The notes beneath the pieces were generated by a model that saw only the letters and a program-made list of their open reading frames with translations, made no database searches and was not told the origin of the DNA. A stretch of DNA of 64,000 bases, taken from assembly GCA_035943995.1 (NCBI GenBank), contig DASZBS010000080.1:1-64000 (forward strand). The letters are read 5' to 3'. A program made the translations under genes and the position numbers. Source of the stretch: Vulcanimicrobium sp035943995. GTDB taxonomy: Bacteria > Vulcanimicrobiota > Vulcanimicrobiia > Vulcanimicrobiales > Vulcanimicrobiaceae. Below are positions 17,789 through 27,736 of this stretch, in pieces. The first letter of the stretch is position 1; each line of letters starts with the position of its first letter.

Positions 17789-18718
17789 ATGCACGACACG
17801 CAGATTCCGGCCCGGCTCACGCGGGTCACCAAACGCTACGGTACGATCGCGGCGTTGAACGCCGTGGACGTCGCGCTGCAACCGGGCCAGACGCTGGCGC
17901 TGCTGGGCCCCAACGGCGCAGGCAAGACGACGGCGATCCGCACGCTGCTCGGCGTAATCGCGCCCGACGCCGGCACCGCGACGCTGTTCGGCAAGAACCC
18001 GCGCAGCGCGGCGAACCGCGCGCGCGTCGGCGCGATGCTGCAAGTCTCCGGCGTGCCGGCGACGCTCACCGTGCGCGAGCACGTGCGGCTGTTCGCGTCG
18101 TACTATCCGCACCCGCTGCCGCTCGACGAGACCATCGCGATCGCGGGTCTGCGCGGTTTGGAGAACCGGCTGTACGGCCAGCTCTCCGGCGGCCAGAAGC
18201 AGCGCGTCGCGTTCGCGCTGGCGATCTGCGGCGATCCCGACGCGCTCGTGCTCGACGAGCCGACGACCGCGCTGGACGTGGAGTCGCGGCTCGCGCTGTG
18301 GGCGCAGATCCGCAGCTACGTCTCACGCGGGCGCAGCGTGCTGCTGACGACGCACGATCTCGCCGAAGCCGACGCGCTCGCCGACCGCATCGCCGTGCTG
18401 TTCGCAGGTCGCATCGTCGCCGAAGGCAGCGCCGCGGAGATCAAGGCGCGCGCCGGCGGTTCGACGGTGCGCTGCACGAGCGGGCTCGACGACGAGCGCC
18501 TGCGCGCGATCCGCGGCATCGAGGCGATCCGGCGCGCCGACGGCGCGATCTGCTTGACGACGCACGATGCGAACGGCGTCGTGCGCGCGCTGTACGTCAC
18601 CGACCCGACGTTCACGCTGCTCGACGTCGCGGAGACGCCGCTCGAAGAAGCGTTCCTCGCGCTCACGCGCACGCCCGAGCCCCAGAATCACCCCGAGCTC
18701 GTCGAGGGATCGAAATGA
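17789..18718 (+). CDS. ABC transporter ATP-binding protein
   Basis: About 309 residues. Walker A GPNGAGKTT near residue 43, signature LSGGQKQRV near 138, Walker B ALVLDEPTTAL near 157 and the H-loop TTHDLAEAD near 189. The C-terminal extension is of the drug-exporter (CcmA/DrrA) type. I prefer the ATG at 17789 (MHDTQIPARLTRV); ATG 17771 is also in frame. It forms a four-gene unit with the permease, histidine kinase and response regulator. The last residues, HPELVEGSK, are encoded by a repetitive palindrome. Confidence 0.92.
   Translation: MHDTQIPARLTRVTKRYGTIAALNAVDVALQPGQTLALLGPNGAGKTTAIRTLLGVIAPDAGTATLFGKNPRSAANRARVGAMLQVSGVPATLTVREHVRLFASYYPHPLPLDETIAIAGLRGLENRLYGQLSGGQKQRVAFALAICGDPDALVLDEPTTALDVESRLALWAQIRSYVSRGRSVLLTTHDLAEADALADRIAVLFAGRIVAEGSAAEIKARAGGSTVRCTSGLDDERLRAIRGIEAIRRADGAICLTTHDANGVVRALYVTDPTFTLLDVAETPLEEAFLALTRTPEPQNHPELVEGSK
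18689..18712. repeat. REP-like palindrome inside the ABC ATPase 3' end
   Basis: The segment CACCCCGAGCTCGTCGAGGG is a variant of a widespread extragenic palindrome (consensus near CACCCTGAGCTTGTCGAAGGGTG). When translated it gives the tell-tale PELVEG tail. A better conserved copy is at 38091. Here it forms the end of a coding region and overlaps the start of the permease gene. Confidence 0.6.
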
Positions 18719-19473
18719 TCGCCCGCATCACGCTGAACGAGACGCGCGCCGAGCTGACGAAGTTCGCGCGGCTGCCCGCGTACGTCATCCCCACGCTCGC
18801 GTTTCCGTGCGCGTTCTACGCGTTCTTCGGCATTGTGATGAACGGGTCGCAGCACATCGGCGCCACGTCGGTCGCGACGTACATGCTCGCGACCTTCGGC
18901 GCGTTCGGCGTCGTCGGCTGCGCGCTGTTCGGGTTCGGCGTCAGCGTTGCGATGGAGCGCGGTCAGGGCTGGCTGCTGGTGAAGCGCGCGAGCCCGATGC
19001 CGCCCGCGGCGTATTTCATCGCGAAGCTGCTCATGACCATGGTGTTCGCGCTGGTCATCGTGCTGATGCTCTCGCTGCTGGGCACCGAGCTCGGCGGCGT
19101 GCGGCTGGCCCCGTCCGCGTGGCTCGCGCTGGTCGCGGCGCTCGTCTTCGGTTCGATCCCGTTCGGCGCGCTCGGGCTTGCGATCGGGTTCGTCGCCGGA
19201 CCCAACTCCGCGCCGGCGATCGTGAACCTGGTGTACTTGCCGCTGTCGTTCTTGTCGGGGCTGTGGATCCCGATCGAAGGGCTGCCGCCCGTCGTCGCGC
19301 ACATCGCGCCGTACCTGCCCACCTACCATCTCGGTCAGCTCGCACTCGGCACCGTCGGCGCCGGCCACGGCTCCGCGCTGTCGCACATCGCGATCCTCGC
19401 GCTCTGGACGGTCCTGGGCGCGGCCGCGGCAGCATACGGTATGAAGCGCGACGAAGGCCGCACCTATGGCTGA
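18715..19473 (+). CDS. ABC-2 type transporter permease
   Basis: A 252-residue integral membrane protein with six predicted helices and the ABC-2 export fold. The helix pair near LPLSFLSGLWIPIEGLP is the usual C-terminal landmark of DrrB/YadH-type permeases. The ATG at 18715 overlaps the ATPase stop (ATGA), which fixes the start. With the ATPase it should export a lipid-like or drug-like substrate. It is followed by its likely two-component regulator. Confidence 0.88.
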   Translation: MIARITLNETRAELTKFARLPAYVIPTLAFPCAFYAFFGIVMNGSQHIGATSVATYMLATFGAFGVVGCALFGFGVSVAMERGQGWLLVKRASPMPPAAYFIAKLLMTMVFALVIVLMLSLLGTELGGVRLAPSAWLALVAALVFGSIPFGALGLAIGFVAGPNSAPAIVNLVYLPLSFLSGLWIPIEGLPPVVAHIAPYLPTYHLGQLALGTVGAGHGSALSHIAILALWTVLGAAAAAYGMKRDEGRTYG

Positions 19474-20554
19474 CGTCCGGCGCCGCCTGCCGATCTTCGA
19501 GCAAGGCGTGCTGCCGTATCTGTGGCTCGTGTACGTGCTCGCGATCCCGGTGGTACTGATCGTGGCGCATGCGCCCGCGCGGATCACCGTTTTGCAGCTG
19601 GCCGTCATGGCGGTGTTCTTCGTCTGCTACTTCCTTGGCTACGGGACCTGGGGGCGCCGTGCGCTGGCGTTCGCCGCCGTGTTCACCCTGCTCGGCGTGA
19701 TTGCGTCGCCGAGCGTCGGCGTGGCGACCACGTATTACATCTACGCCGCCAGCTTCATCGCATGGGGCACGAGCGCGCGCGACGCGTATCGCATCCTCGC
19801 GCTGTACGTGCCGCTCGCCGGCGTGCTGATGTGGCTCACGCACGTCGACCTGGGCGCTGCGATCGCGGGGGTGGTGTTCGCGGTGATCGTCGGCGTCGCG
19901 TGCGTCAACGCGGCCCAGCAGAAACGCGACCACTCGCGCCTGAAACAAGCGTACGACCAGATCGAAGGCTTGGCCAAGATCGCCGAGCGCGAGCGCATCG
20001 CGCGCGACCTGCACGACGTGCTCGGCCACACGCTGTCGTTGATCGCGCTGAAGTCGCAACTCGCGTCGAAGCTCGCGGACCGCGATCCGGCGCGGGCCGT
20101 CGCGGAGATTCGCGACGTCGAGCAGATCGCGCGCACGTCGCTCGACGAGTTGCGCGAAGCGGTCGCCGGCTACCGCGGCGCCGGCATCCCCGAGGAACTC
20201 GCGCACGCACGCGACGTGCTAACGTCGGCCGGTCTGCGCGTCGATTGCGATGCGGAAGCCGTTCGTCTCCCCGCACCGCAAGAAAGCGTGCTCGCTCTCG
20301 CCATCCGCGAGTCGGTGACGAACATCGTGCGGCACGCGCGCGCGAGCGCGGTGCGGCTGCGCGTCGCGGCGGCGGGCGGCCTGTGCCGCTTCGAGATCCA
20401 GGACGACGGCGTCGGCGGATCGGGGGCGGAAGGCCTCGGCCTCACGGGGATGCGCGAGCGCGTCGAATCGCACGGCGGCTCGCTCGAGCGCACGATCGAT
20501 CACGGCACGCGCCTGGTGATCACGCTGCCGCTCGCACCCGGAGCCGCGCGCTGA
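19466..20554 (+). CDS. DesK-type sensor histidine kinase
   Basis: A 362-residue kinase with five or six N-terminal membrane helices. The HisKA_3 phospho-acceptor segment is ERERIARDLHDVLGHTLSL near residue 172, with the acceptor His in the DLHD context. A HATPase domain follows with a weak N-box (SVTNIVRHARA), DDGVGG and GLTGMRERV. It overlaps the permease by eight bases. Kinases of this type next to ABC-2 exporters usually sense membrane state or the exporter's substrate and pass phosphate to a NarL-type regulator. Confidence 0.9.
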   Translation: MADVRRRLPIFEQGVLPYLWLVYVLAIPVVLIVAHAPARITVLQLAVMAVFFVCYFLGYGTWGRRALAFAAVFTLLGVIASPSVGVATTYYIYAASFIAWGTSARDAYRILALYVPLAGVLMWLTHVDLGAAIAGVVFAVIVGVACVNAAQQKRDHSRLKQAYDQIEGLAKIAERERIARDLHDVLGHTLSLIALKSQLASKLADRDPARAVAEIRDVEQIARTSLDELREAVAGYRGAGIPEELAHARDVLTSAGLRVDCDAEAVRLPAPQESVLALAIRESVTNIVRHARASAVRLRVAAAGGLCRFEIQDDGVGGSGAEGLGLTGMRERVESHGGSLERTIDHGTRLVITLPLAPGAAR

Positions 20555-21153
20555 TCCGCGTCGTCATCGCCGAAGACCAGCAACTCGTTGCGGGCGCACT
20601 CGCAGCGCTGCTCGGCCTCGAGCCCGACATCGAGGTCGTCGGCCACGCGCACGACGGCCCGACCGCACTGCGCCGCGTCGAAGAGCTAGCACCCGACGTG
20701 CTGCTCGCCGACATCGAGATGCCGTTGCTCACGGGCCTCGACGTCGCAGCGGAGCTGCGCCGCCGCGAAAGCAAGACGCGCGTCGTAATCGTGACGACGT
20801 TCGCGCGCCCGGGCTATTTGCGCCGCGCGATGGACGCGGGCGTCGCAGGCTATCTGCTCAAAGACCGCCCCGTCGAAGAGCTGGTCGCCGCGGTGCGCAC
20901 GGTACACGCGGGCGGCCGCGCGATCGATCCTTCACTCGCGGTGCACGCCTGGACTGAACCGGACCCGCTCACCGACCGTGAACGCGCGGTGCTGCGCCTG
21001 GCAGGCGATGGCCAAACCTCCGCGGCGATCGGCGCGGTGCTCGGCCTCTCGGAAGGCACGGTCCGCAACTACCTGAGCGAAGCGATCGGCAAAGTGGGCG
21101 GCTCGAACCGCACGGAAGCCGCGCGCATCGCGCGTGACCGTGGCTGGCTGTAG
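20551..21153 (+). CDS. NarL/LuxR-family response regulator
   Basis: A 200-residue regulator. The receiver domain has the acidic pocket IAEDQQ, the phospho-acceptor Asp in LLADIEMPL and the conserved Lys in YLLKDRP. The C-terminal HTH is PLTDRERAVLRLAGDGQTSAAIGAVLGLSEGTVRNYLSEAI. No ATG, GTG or TTG is suitably placed. The frame reaches the receiver domain from a CTG at 20551, which overlaps the kinase TGA by the four bases CTGA. Start by CTG is therefore likely. It should control the upstream ABC exporter. Confidence 0.9.
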   Translation: MIRVVIAEDQQLVAGALAALLGLEPDIEVVGHAHDGPTALRRVEELAPDVLLADIEMPLLTGLDVAAELRRRESKTRVVIVTTFARPGYLRRAMDAGVAGYLLKDRPVEELVAAVRTVHAGGRAIDPSLAVHAWTEPDPLTDRERAVLRLAGDGQTSAAIGAVLGLSEGTVRNYLSEAIGKVGGSNRTEAARIARDRGWL

Positions 21154-21277
21154 TATAAGAGCATCCGATAGGGGCGCCTTCGGACACCCCAGAATGTCTT
21201 CCAAAGCCAAACTCCCCCTTCGTCGCCGCCCACGCCTTGTCGCTTGATTTCGGCGAACGTCAGCCCCGGGTGTTTCG

Positions 21278-21826
21278 ATGAATCTCGGTGATATTTTTCG
21301 CGAGAAACGCGCCCGCGAGGCGGAAGAGGCGGAGCGCGCCCGGCAGGCCGAATTGATGCGCCGCGAGGGCGCGCAGAAAGCCGCCCAAGAACGAAGAGAG
21401 TATCGAAAACGCGTTGGAGACCGTTTGATTACCGTGCTGCGTTCTTCGAGCGACCCGGCTTTATCGAAAGCCAAGTACGGCACGCCGAAATGCTCGGGCC
21501 CGGAAATATTGGAGATCGTTTGTCGCGGTGAAGTCAGCGTAACACTCGAATGCCAATTCGAGGCGTGTCTTTCTAGGAAGTGCAGAGTTCGCGACCTGGG
21601 ATTCGAAGGGACCAGCTGGGAGTGCTGCGCGTTCGGCTCCTGTCCGTACTCATATACGGCCCTGCCGATCATCATCACCGTGAAGGCAGGCTATCGCCGA
21701 AAAGCAACTGGGACATTTCCCGAAGGCCGTACATTTACCGACTGGACGAGGCTGGACCCGCTTGTGCTGTTGCGCGACCCCTCGCAGCTGGAACAAGCGA
21801 TATTCGAATTGGCGTCGCGCATGTGA
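21278..21826 (+). CDS. hypothetical protein with N-terminal coiled coil
   Basis: A 182-residue protein I do not recognise. Residues 5-50 form a charged helix (IFREKRAREAEEAERARQAELMRREGAQKAAQERREYRKR) with coiled-coil character. The rest contains seven Cys, several in CRGEVSVTLECQFEACLSRKCRV and WECCAFGSC, followed by a strand-rich tail. The start is supported by position only. The gene lies between the exporter operon and the convergent acs gene, and its base composition is lower in GC than its neighbours. Confidence 0.55.
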   Translation: MNLGDIFREKRAREAEEAERARQAELMRREGAQKAAQERREYRKRVGDRLITVLRSSSDPALSKAKYGTPKCSGPEILEIVCRGEVSVTLECQFEACLSRKCRVRDLGFEGTSWECCAFGSCPYSYTALPIIITVKAGYRRKATGTFPEGRTFTDWTRLDPLVLLRDPSQLEQAIFELASRM

Positions 21827-21848
21827 AGATGCGCCACCATCTTACGGG

Positions 21849-23819
<1,971 letters not shown>

Positions 23820-23878
23820 GGCGGCGGGATTCTCGCGCGCGGGGCGGCGCCCCCCCGGCGGCGAACTGCGCCGAGCGA

Positions 23879-24346
23879 ATGGTCCGATGGATCGACGGTT
23901 TCTACGGCGGGCTGATCGCGGGCGGGACGAGCGCGCTGTTTTACGCGGTCGTCGCGGTCGCGTGGCTCCACGACGTCACGTTCGGCGCCTTGTTCGCACA
24001 GGTCGCGCAGACGCTGCCGCCGTTCCACGGCGCGCCGGAATCCGCGCCGCTCGTCGCGCTCGGCGTGGTGCTCTACCTGCTCGTCGCGGCGGCGTTCGGG
24101 ATCGCCTACGCGTCGCTTGCTCGCCGGCTGCCCTCGATGTGGCGGGCGCCGACGTCGGTGATGTGGGGGCTGGCCTACGGGCTGCTGGTCTGGTGGCTCC
24201 TCAACGACGTCGTCGTGCCGGTGACCGGGGTCGTCAACGTCCAGCCGCTCTGGGAGGGCTTGGTCGGGACGGTGCTCTTCTACGGCGTGGTGCTTTCGGA
24301 GCTCACGACGCTTGCGCACCGGCGCGAGGCCGGCGTTGCGCCTTGA
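23879..24346 (+). CDS. four-helix membrane protein of unknown function
   Basis: A 155-residue protein with four predicted membrane helices (residues 8-28, 60-82, 97-120 and 125-148). The pattern GFYGGLIAGGTSALFYAVV at the start and MWGLAYGLLVWWLLNDVVV in the third helix recalls YagU/DUF1440-type proteins. It is divergent from acs, with 59 bases between the starts. No catalytic residues stand out. Confidence 0.6.
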   Translation: MVRWIDGFYGGLIAGGTSALFYAVVAVAWLHDVTFGALFAQVAQTLPPFHGAPESAPLVALGVVLYLLVAAAFGIAYASLARRLPSMWRAPTSVMWGLAYGLLVWWLLNDVVVPVTGVVNVQPLWEGLVGTVLFYGVVLSELTTLAHRREAGVAP

Positions 24347-24382
24347 CCCCCGTGGTCCGAGGGTGGTACGCTACCGGGAAGC

Positions 24383-24409
24383 CTGGCACTCCGCGGACCC
24401 GACTGCTAA
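24383..24409 (+). promoter_or_regulatory. CIRCE-like operator of hrcA
   Basis: The sequence CTGGCACTC, nine bases, GACTGCTAA matches the CIRCE consensus (TTAGCACTC-N9-GAGTGCTAA) in seven of nine bases on the left and eight of nine on the right, with the exact spacer. An additional right half-site, GACTGCTAA, recurs at 24429-24437. HrcA should bind here and control its own operon with dnaJ. Confidence 0.72.
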
Positions 24410-24452
24410 GCAGGCGGTCCGACGTGCCGACTGCTAAGGGCGCTCTGATCCG

Positions 24453-25520
24453 GTGAACGACAAGCTCGAGCTCGACAAACGAAAAGCATTCATCCTGGCG
24501 ACCGTCGTGTACGAGTACATCAACACGGCGGAACCGGTCGGCTCGGTCACGCTCACGCAGAAGTACAACTTGGGCGTCTCGTCGGCGACGATCCGCAACG
24601 AGATGGCGGAGCTGGAAGCGGGCGGTTACCTGGTGCAGCCGCACACCTCCGCGGGCCGCATCCCGTCCGACGCCGGCTACCGCACCTACGTCGACCGGCT
24701 CATGCAGCCGGAGTCGCTGACCAAGGACGACTCGCGCCGCATCCGCGACGAGTTCCGCGAAGCCTCGCGCGAGCTCGGCGACGTGATCGAGCAGACCACG
24801 CGCCTGCTGTCCGGATTGTCGGGCAATCTCGCGATCGCGATCGCGCCGTCGCGCGACTCGCACGCGTTCAAGCACGTCCAGCTGATCTGGCTGTCGCCGC
24901 GCACGAGCCTCATCGTCATCGTGACGTCGGGCGGCGTCGCCGCGCAGCGCGTGGCCGAATGGTCGACCGACGTCGCCGCCGACGATCTCACCCGGCTGTC
25001 GAACGCGCTCAACTCGCGGTTCGGCGGACGCGTGATGGAAGACGTCGGCGCGCCCGACGTCGACGCCGTCTGCGCGGAGCTTCACGTGACCGCGCAGATT
25101 CGCGACGCCGTCCGCGCGTCGTTCGCCGCCGCACGCGAGGCCGGCGAGCCCGAGATCGCCGCCGCCGGCGCGCAGAACCTGCTGGACCAGCCGGAGTTCC
25201 ACGACCTGCGCAAGCTGCGCGCGATCCTGCGCATCGTCGAAGAGCAGCGCACGCTGTACGACCTGATCGCCGACGAGCTCGCCGCCGACGCGACCGGCGG
25301 CACCGATCCCGCGCCGCACGTGCGCATCGGCCACGAGCTGCGCGCGGACGAGCTGTCGGAGTGCAGCGTCGTCACGGTGCCGTACCGCTTCGGCGACCGC
25401 GGCGTCGGCATGCTCGCGATCCTCGGCCCGCGGCGCATGCCGTACGGCCGGCTCATCGCACTCGCTTCGGGGACCGCCCGTTCGCTGGGCGACCACCTCA
25501 ACGACGTCGAGATCAGGTAA
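24453..25520 (+). CDS. hrcA: heat-inducible transcription repressor HrcA
   Basis: A 355-residue repressor. The winged helix occupies residues 5-75 (AFILATVVYEYINTAEPVGS, GVSSATIRNEMAELEAGGYLVQPHTSAGRIPSD), and the GAF-like domain with the inserted segment follows. The C-terminal GPRRMPYGRLIALASGTARSLGDHL is typical. It binds CIRCE and needs GroEL for activity. The GTG start lies shortly after a CIRCE-like site, so it is autoregulated. The dnaJ start follows the stop by one base. Confidence 0.95.
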   Translation: MNDKLELDKRKAFILATVVYEYINTAEPVGSVTLTQKYNLGVSSATIRNEMAELEAGGYLVQPHTSAGRIPSDAGYRTYVDRLMQPESLTKDDSRRIRDEFREASRELGDVIEQTTRLLSGLSGNLAIAIAPSRDSHAFKHVQLIWLSPRTSLIVIVTSGGVAAQRVAEWSTDVAADDLTRLSNALNSRFGGRVMEDVGAPDVDAVCAELHVTAQIRDAVRASFAAAREAGEPEIAAAGAQNLLDQPEFHDLRKLRAILRIVEEQRTLYDLIADELAADATGGTDPAPHVRIGHELRADELSECSVVTVPYRFGDRGVGMLAILGPRRMPYGRLIALASGTARSLGDHLNDVEIR

Positions 25521-25521
25521 C

Positions 25522-26649
25522 TTGCCGACCGATTATTATCAAGTGCTCGGCGTCGCACGCGACGCTGACGAGAGCACGATCAAGCGCGCGTACCGCCAGC
25601 TTGCGCGCAAATACCATCCCGACGTCGCCGCCGACAAGAAGGCCGCGGAGACGCACTTCAAAGAGATCAACGAGGCGTACGAAGTGCTCTCCGACACGCA
25701 GAAGCGGTCGAACTACGACCGTTTCGGCCACGCGGGCGTGCAAGGCGGCGGCGCGGAGGGCGGCTTCGGCCCGTTCGGCGCCGAGGGTTTCGGCGACATC
25801 TTCGACATGTTTTTCGGCGCGGCGCGCGGCGGCGGCAACGCGCAGCAGCGCCGCAACGGTCCCGCGCGCGGCAGCGACCTGCGCTACGACGTGGACATCA
25901 CGCTGGAAGAAGCGTACGCCGGTACCACGCGCGACGTGTCGTTCCGACACCTCGCGGGCTGTACCACCTGCCGCGGCAGTGGCGCCGAGCCCGGCACGCT
26001 GATCGTCCCGTGCGACCGCTGCAGCGGAACGGGGATCCAGCGCCAAGTGCGCCAGACGCCGCTGGGCCAGTTCGTCACGCAGACGACGTGCTCGAAGTGC
26101 GGCGGCGACGGCCAGATCGTGCAGACACCGTGCTCGACGTGCCGCGGGCGCGGCCGCGTCGAGCAGGAGAAGTCGCTGCAAGTGCGCATCCCGCCGGGCG
26201 TCGACGACGGCTCGCGCATCCGCATCAGCGGCAGCGGCGAAGCGGGCGCGCGCGGCGGTCCGGACGGCGACCTCTACGTCTACCTGCGCGTCGCGCCGCA
26301 CGAGGTGTTCAAACGGGACGGCCTCGACGTGCTGCTCGATGTCGCGGTGTCGTTCCCGCAAGCGGCGCTGGGCGGCGAGATCACGGTACGTTCGCTCGAC
26401 GGCGCGATCCCGCTCACGCTCAACGCCGGCACGCAAAGCGGCTCGCAGTACCGCCTGCGCGGCCGCGGCATGCCCAGCGTGCGCGGCGGCGCGAAAGGCG
26501 ACGAGCTCGTCACCATCCACGTCGTGGTGCCGTCGAAGCTCAGCAAACGCGAACGCGAGCTGCTCGAAGAGTACGCCCGCGCAGGCGGCGACCAAATCGA
26601 AGAAAAGTCGTTCTTCGACCGCCTGAAAGACGCATTCAGCGCGGACTGA
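25522..26649 (+). CDS. dnaJ: chaperone protein DnaJ
   Basis: A 375-residue type I Hsp40. The J domain (residues 3-68) has the HPD motif in KYHPDVAADKK. A Gly-rich linker follows with GFGPFGAEGFGDIFDMFFG. Four zinc-binding repeats are complete: CTTCRGSG, CDRCSGTG, CSKCGGDG and CSTCRGRG. The start is TTG at 25522, with AGG four bases upstream in the hrcA stop region. It delivers unfolded clients to DnaK. DnaK and GrpE are not in this window. Confidence 0.95.
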   Translation: MPTDYYQVLGVARDADESTIKRAYRQLARKYHPDVAADKKAAETHFKEINEAYEVLSDTQKRSNYDRFGHAGVQGGGAEGGFGPFGAEGFGDIFDMFFGAARGGGNAQQRRNGPARGSDLRYDVDITLEEAYAGTTRDVSFRHLAGCTTCRGSGAEPGTLIVPCDRCSGTGIQRQVRQTPLGQFVTQTTCSKCGGDGQIVQTPCSTCRGRGRVEQEKSLQVRIPPGVDDGSRIRISGSGEAGARGGPDGDLYVYLRVAPHEVFKRDGLDVLLDVAVSFPQAALGGEITVRSLDGAIPLTLNAGTQSGSQYRLRGRGMPSVRGGAKGDELVTIHVVVPSKLSKRERELLEEYARAGGDQIEEKSFFDRLKDAFSAD

Positions 26650-26670
26650 ACGGCGACGATCGCCGGCCGC

Positions 26671-27096
26671 CTATTTAGCCAATGCGGTACGGGCATCCGA
26701 GAGCGCGATGACACGCGTGCAGCCTTTGACGTTCGCGAGCAATGTCAAATCGGTCGGATCGGATGTCAGAACGCCGCTTCCCGGAACGAGATCGGCGCTC
26801 GCGACGACGATCGCGTCGATCGTACCCGCGCCGGCGCGCCTATGTGCGTATCGTAATGCTGCGGCGGACCGTGCAAGCCCGCTATCGAGGGGCATCAAGG
26901 TCGTTTCTTTTAGGGCGCGGTTGACATTGGCGTCGCGCCGGTAGTCGCCAGTCGTTGCTTCGACGATCACAGCCGTAGGGACGACGACCTTGGCCCGCCT
27001 CCTCAACGTTTTTCGGAGCGCGACGCGGAACGCTTCGCTTTCTTCGGCAAGCGCTGAGAGCGCGCCGGAATCGAGGACGATTCGATCGCTTGCCAC
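26671..27096 (-). CDS. PIN-domain ribonuclease toxin (VapC-like)
   Basis: About 141 residues with the PIN landmarks: DRIVLDSGALSALAEE at the start (first acidic residue), TAVIVEATTGDY (Glu), TIDAIVVASADL (Asp) and LTSDPTDLTLLA near the end. These acidic residues bind Mg2+ and cut RNA. I place the start at GTG 27096, which has GGGGAG six bases upstream; the longer frame to 27150 lacks support. It overlaps the upstream antitoxin gene by 94 bases, more than is usual for such pairs. Confidence 0.78.
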   Translation of the reverse strand: MASDRIVLDSGALSALAEESEAFRVALRKTLRRRAKVVVPTAVIVEATTGDYRRDANVNRALKETTLMPLDSGLARSAAALRYAHRRAGAGTIDAIVVASADLVPGSGVLTSDPTDLTLLANVKGCTRVIALSDARTALAK

Positions 27097-27299
27097 AGTT
27101 TCTCCCCTGCCGCGCGCCCTTCTTCGGAAATCGGACTCTCGCGCTCCCACTCATCCAGGAGCGCGAGCAGGCCTAACCGGCGAATCTCGTCGCGAAGCGC
27201 TTCCGATACGACCTCGGACAGCTTCGCGTCACCCGCGACTTGTTTGAACTCGTCCAGCAATGCGCGCTCGACGGTTACGGAGATCCTCGCCTTCGGCAT
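27003..27299 (-). CDS. antitoxin of the VapBC-like pair
   Basis: About 98 residues. The N-terminus (KARISVTVERALLDEFKQVAGDAKLSEVVSEALRDEIRRL) is a ribbon-helix-helix DNA-binding domain. The C-terminal half (residues 45-75) would bind the toxin. The last 25 residues are basic (RLPKKAKRSASRSEKR) and are encoded in the region shared with the toxin gene. The start at ATG 27299 (MPKARIS) is preferred to 27317. It should repress the operon and block the PIN nuclease. Confidence 0.72.
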   Translation of the reverse strand: MPKARISVTVERALLDEFKQVAGDAKLSEVVSEALRDEIRRLGLLALLDEWERESPISEEGRAAGEKLWQAIESSSIPARSQRLPKKAKRSASRSEKR

Positions 27300-27368
27300 C
27301 GCGGCGGATTCTAGCATGGCGCAATCGTACGCGCCATACCTTGCCGCACGATTACCGTGGCATTGCCG

Positions 27369-27695
27369 TCAGACGCTGCTTGCGGTCGCCTCGTTTGCGC
27401 GCTGCAACTCTCCGTCGAGCGTGCCCGTCAGCAGGCCCCAGCACATCCGGTAGTCGCTTGCGAGCGAGCGCAGCGGGGCGCTGAACGTCTCGGGCTTGTT
27501 GTGCTCGATGAACGCGTGCGTGTACCACGCCGGGCCGTAACCGCACACCAGCGCCGCGCCGATCAGCTTGGGGCTGCGGCGCGCGATGCCGACGGCGCCC
27601 ACCAGCGTCGCCAGGATCGTGCCCGCCGCGTGGAGCGTGCGGGTCTGCGGGTCGGCGTGGGCGCGCAGGTAGCGCAGCCAGAAGGCGTCGTCCAT
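27369..27695 (-). CDS. DUF962 / Mpo1-like protein
   Basis: A 108-residue membrane protein. HAAGTILATLVGAV and GYGPAWYTHAFIEHNKPETF are the two conserved blocks of the DUF962 family, with the His and Glu residues found in yeast Mpo1, an iron-dependent dioxygenase acting on 2-hydroxy fatty acids. Two hydrophobic helices are visible. It is divergent from rsmE, with starts 41 bases apart. Enzyme activity is inferred from the family only. Confidence 0.72.
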   Translation of the reverse strand: MDDAFWLRYLRAHADPQTRTLHAAGTILATLVGAVGIARRSPKLIGAALVCGYGPAWYTHAFIEHNKPETFSAPLRSLASDYRMCWGLLTGTLDGELQRANEATASSV

Positions 27696-27736
27696 GCGCG
27701 GGCCTTCCGCACGGGCGGGGCGAACGGCCTGCCGCC

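Noticed and set aside
21154..21277. Hairpin-like GC-rich stretch after the response regulator as a terminator
   Set aside because: The stem is imperfect and has no T-run.
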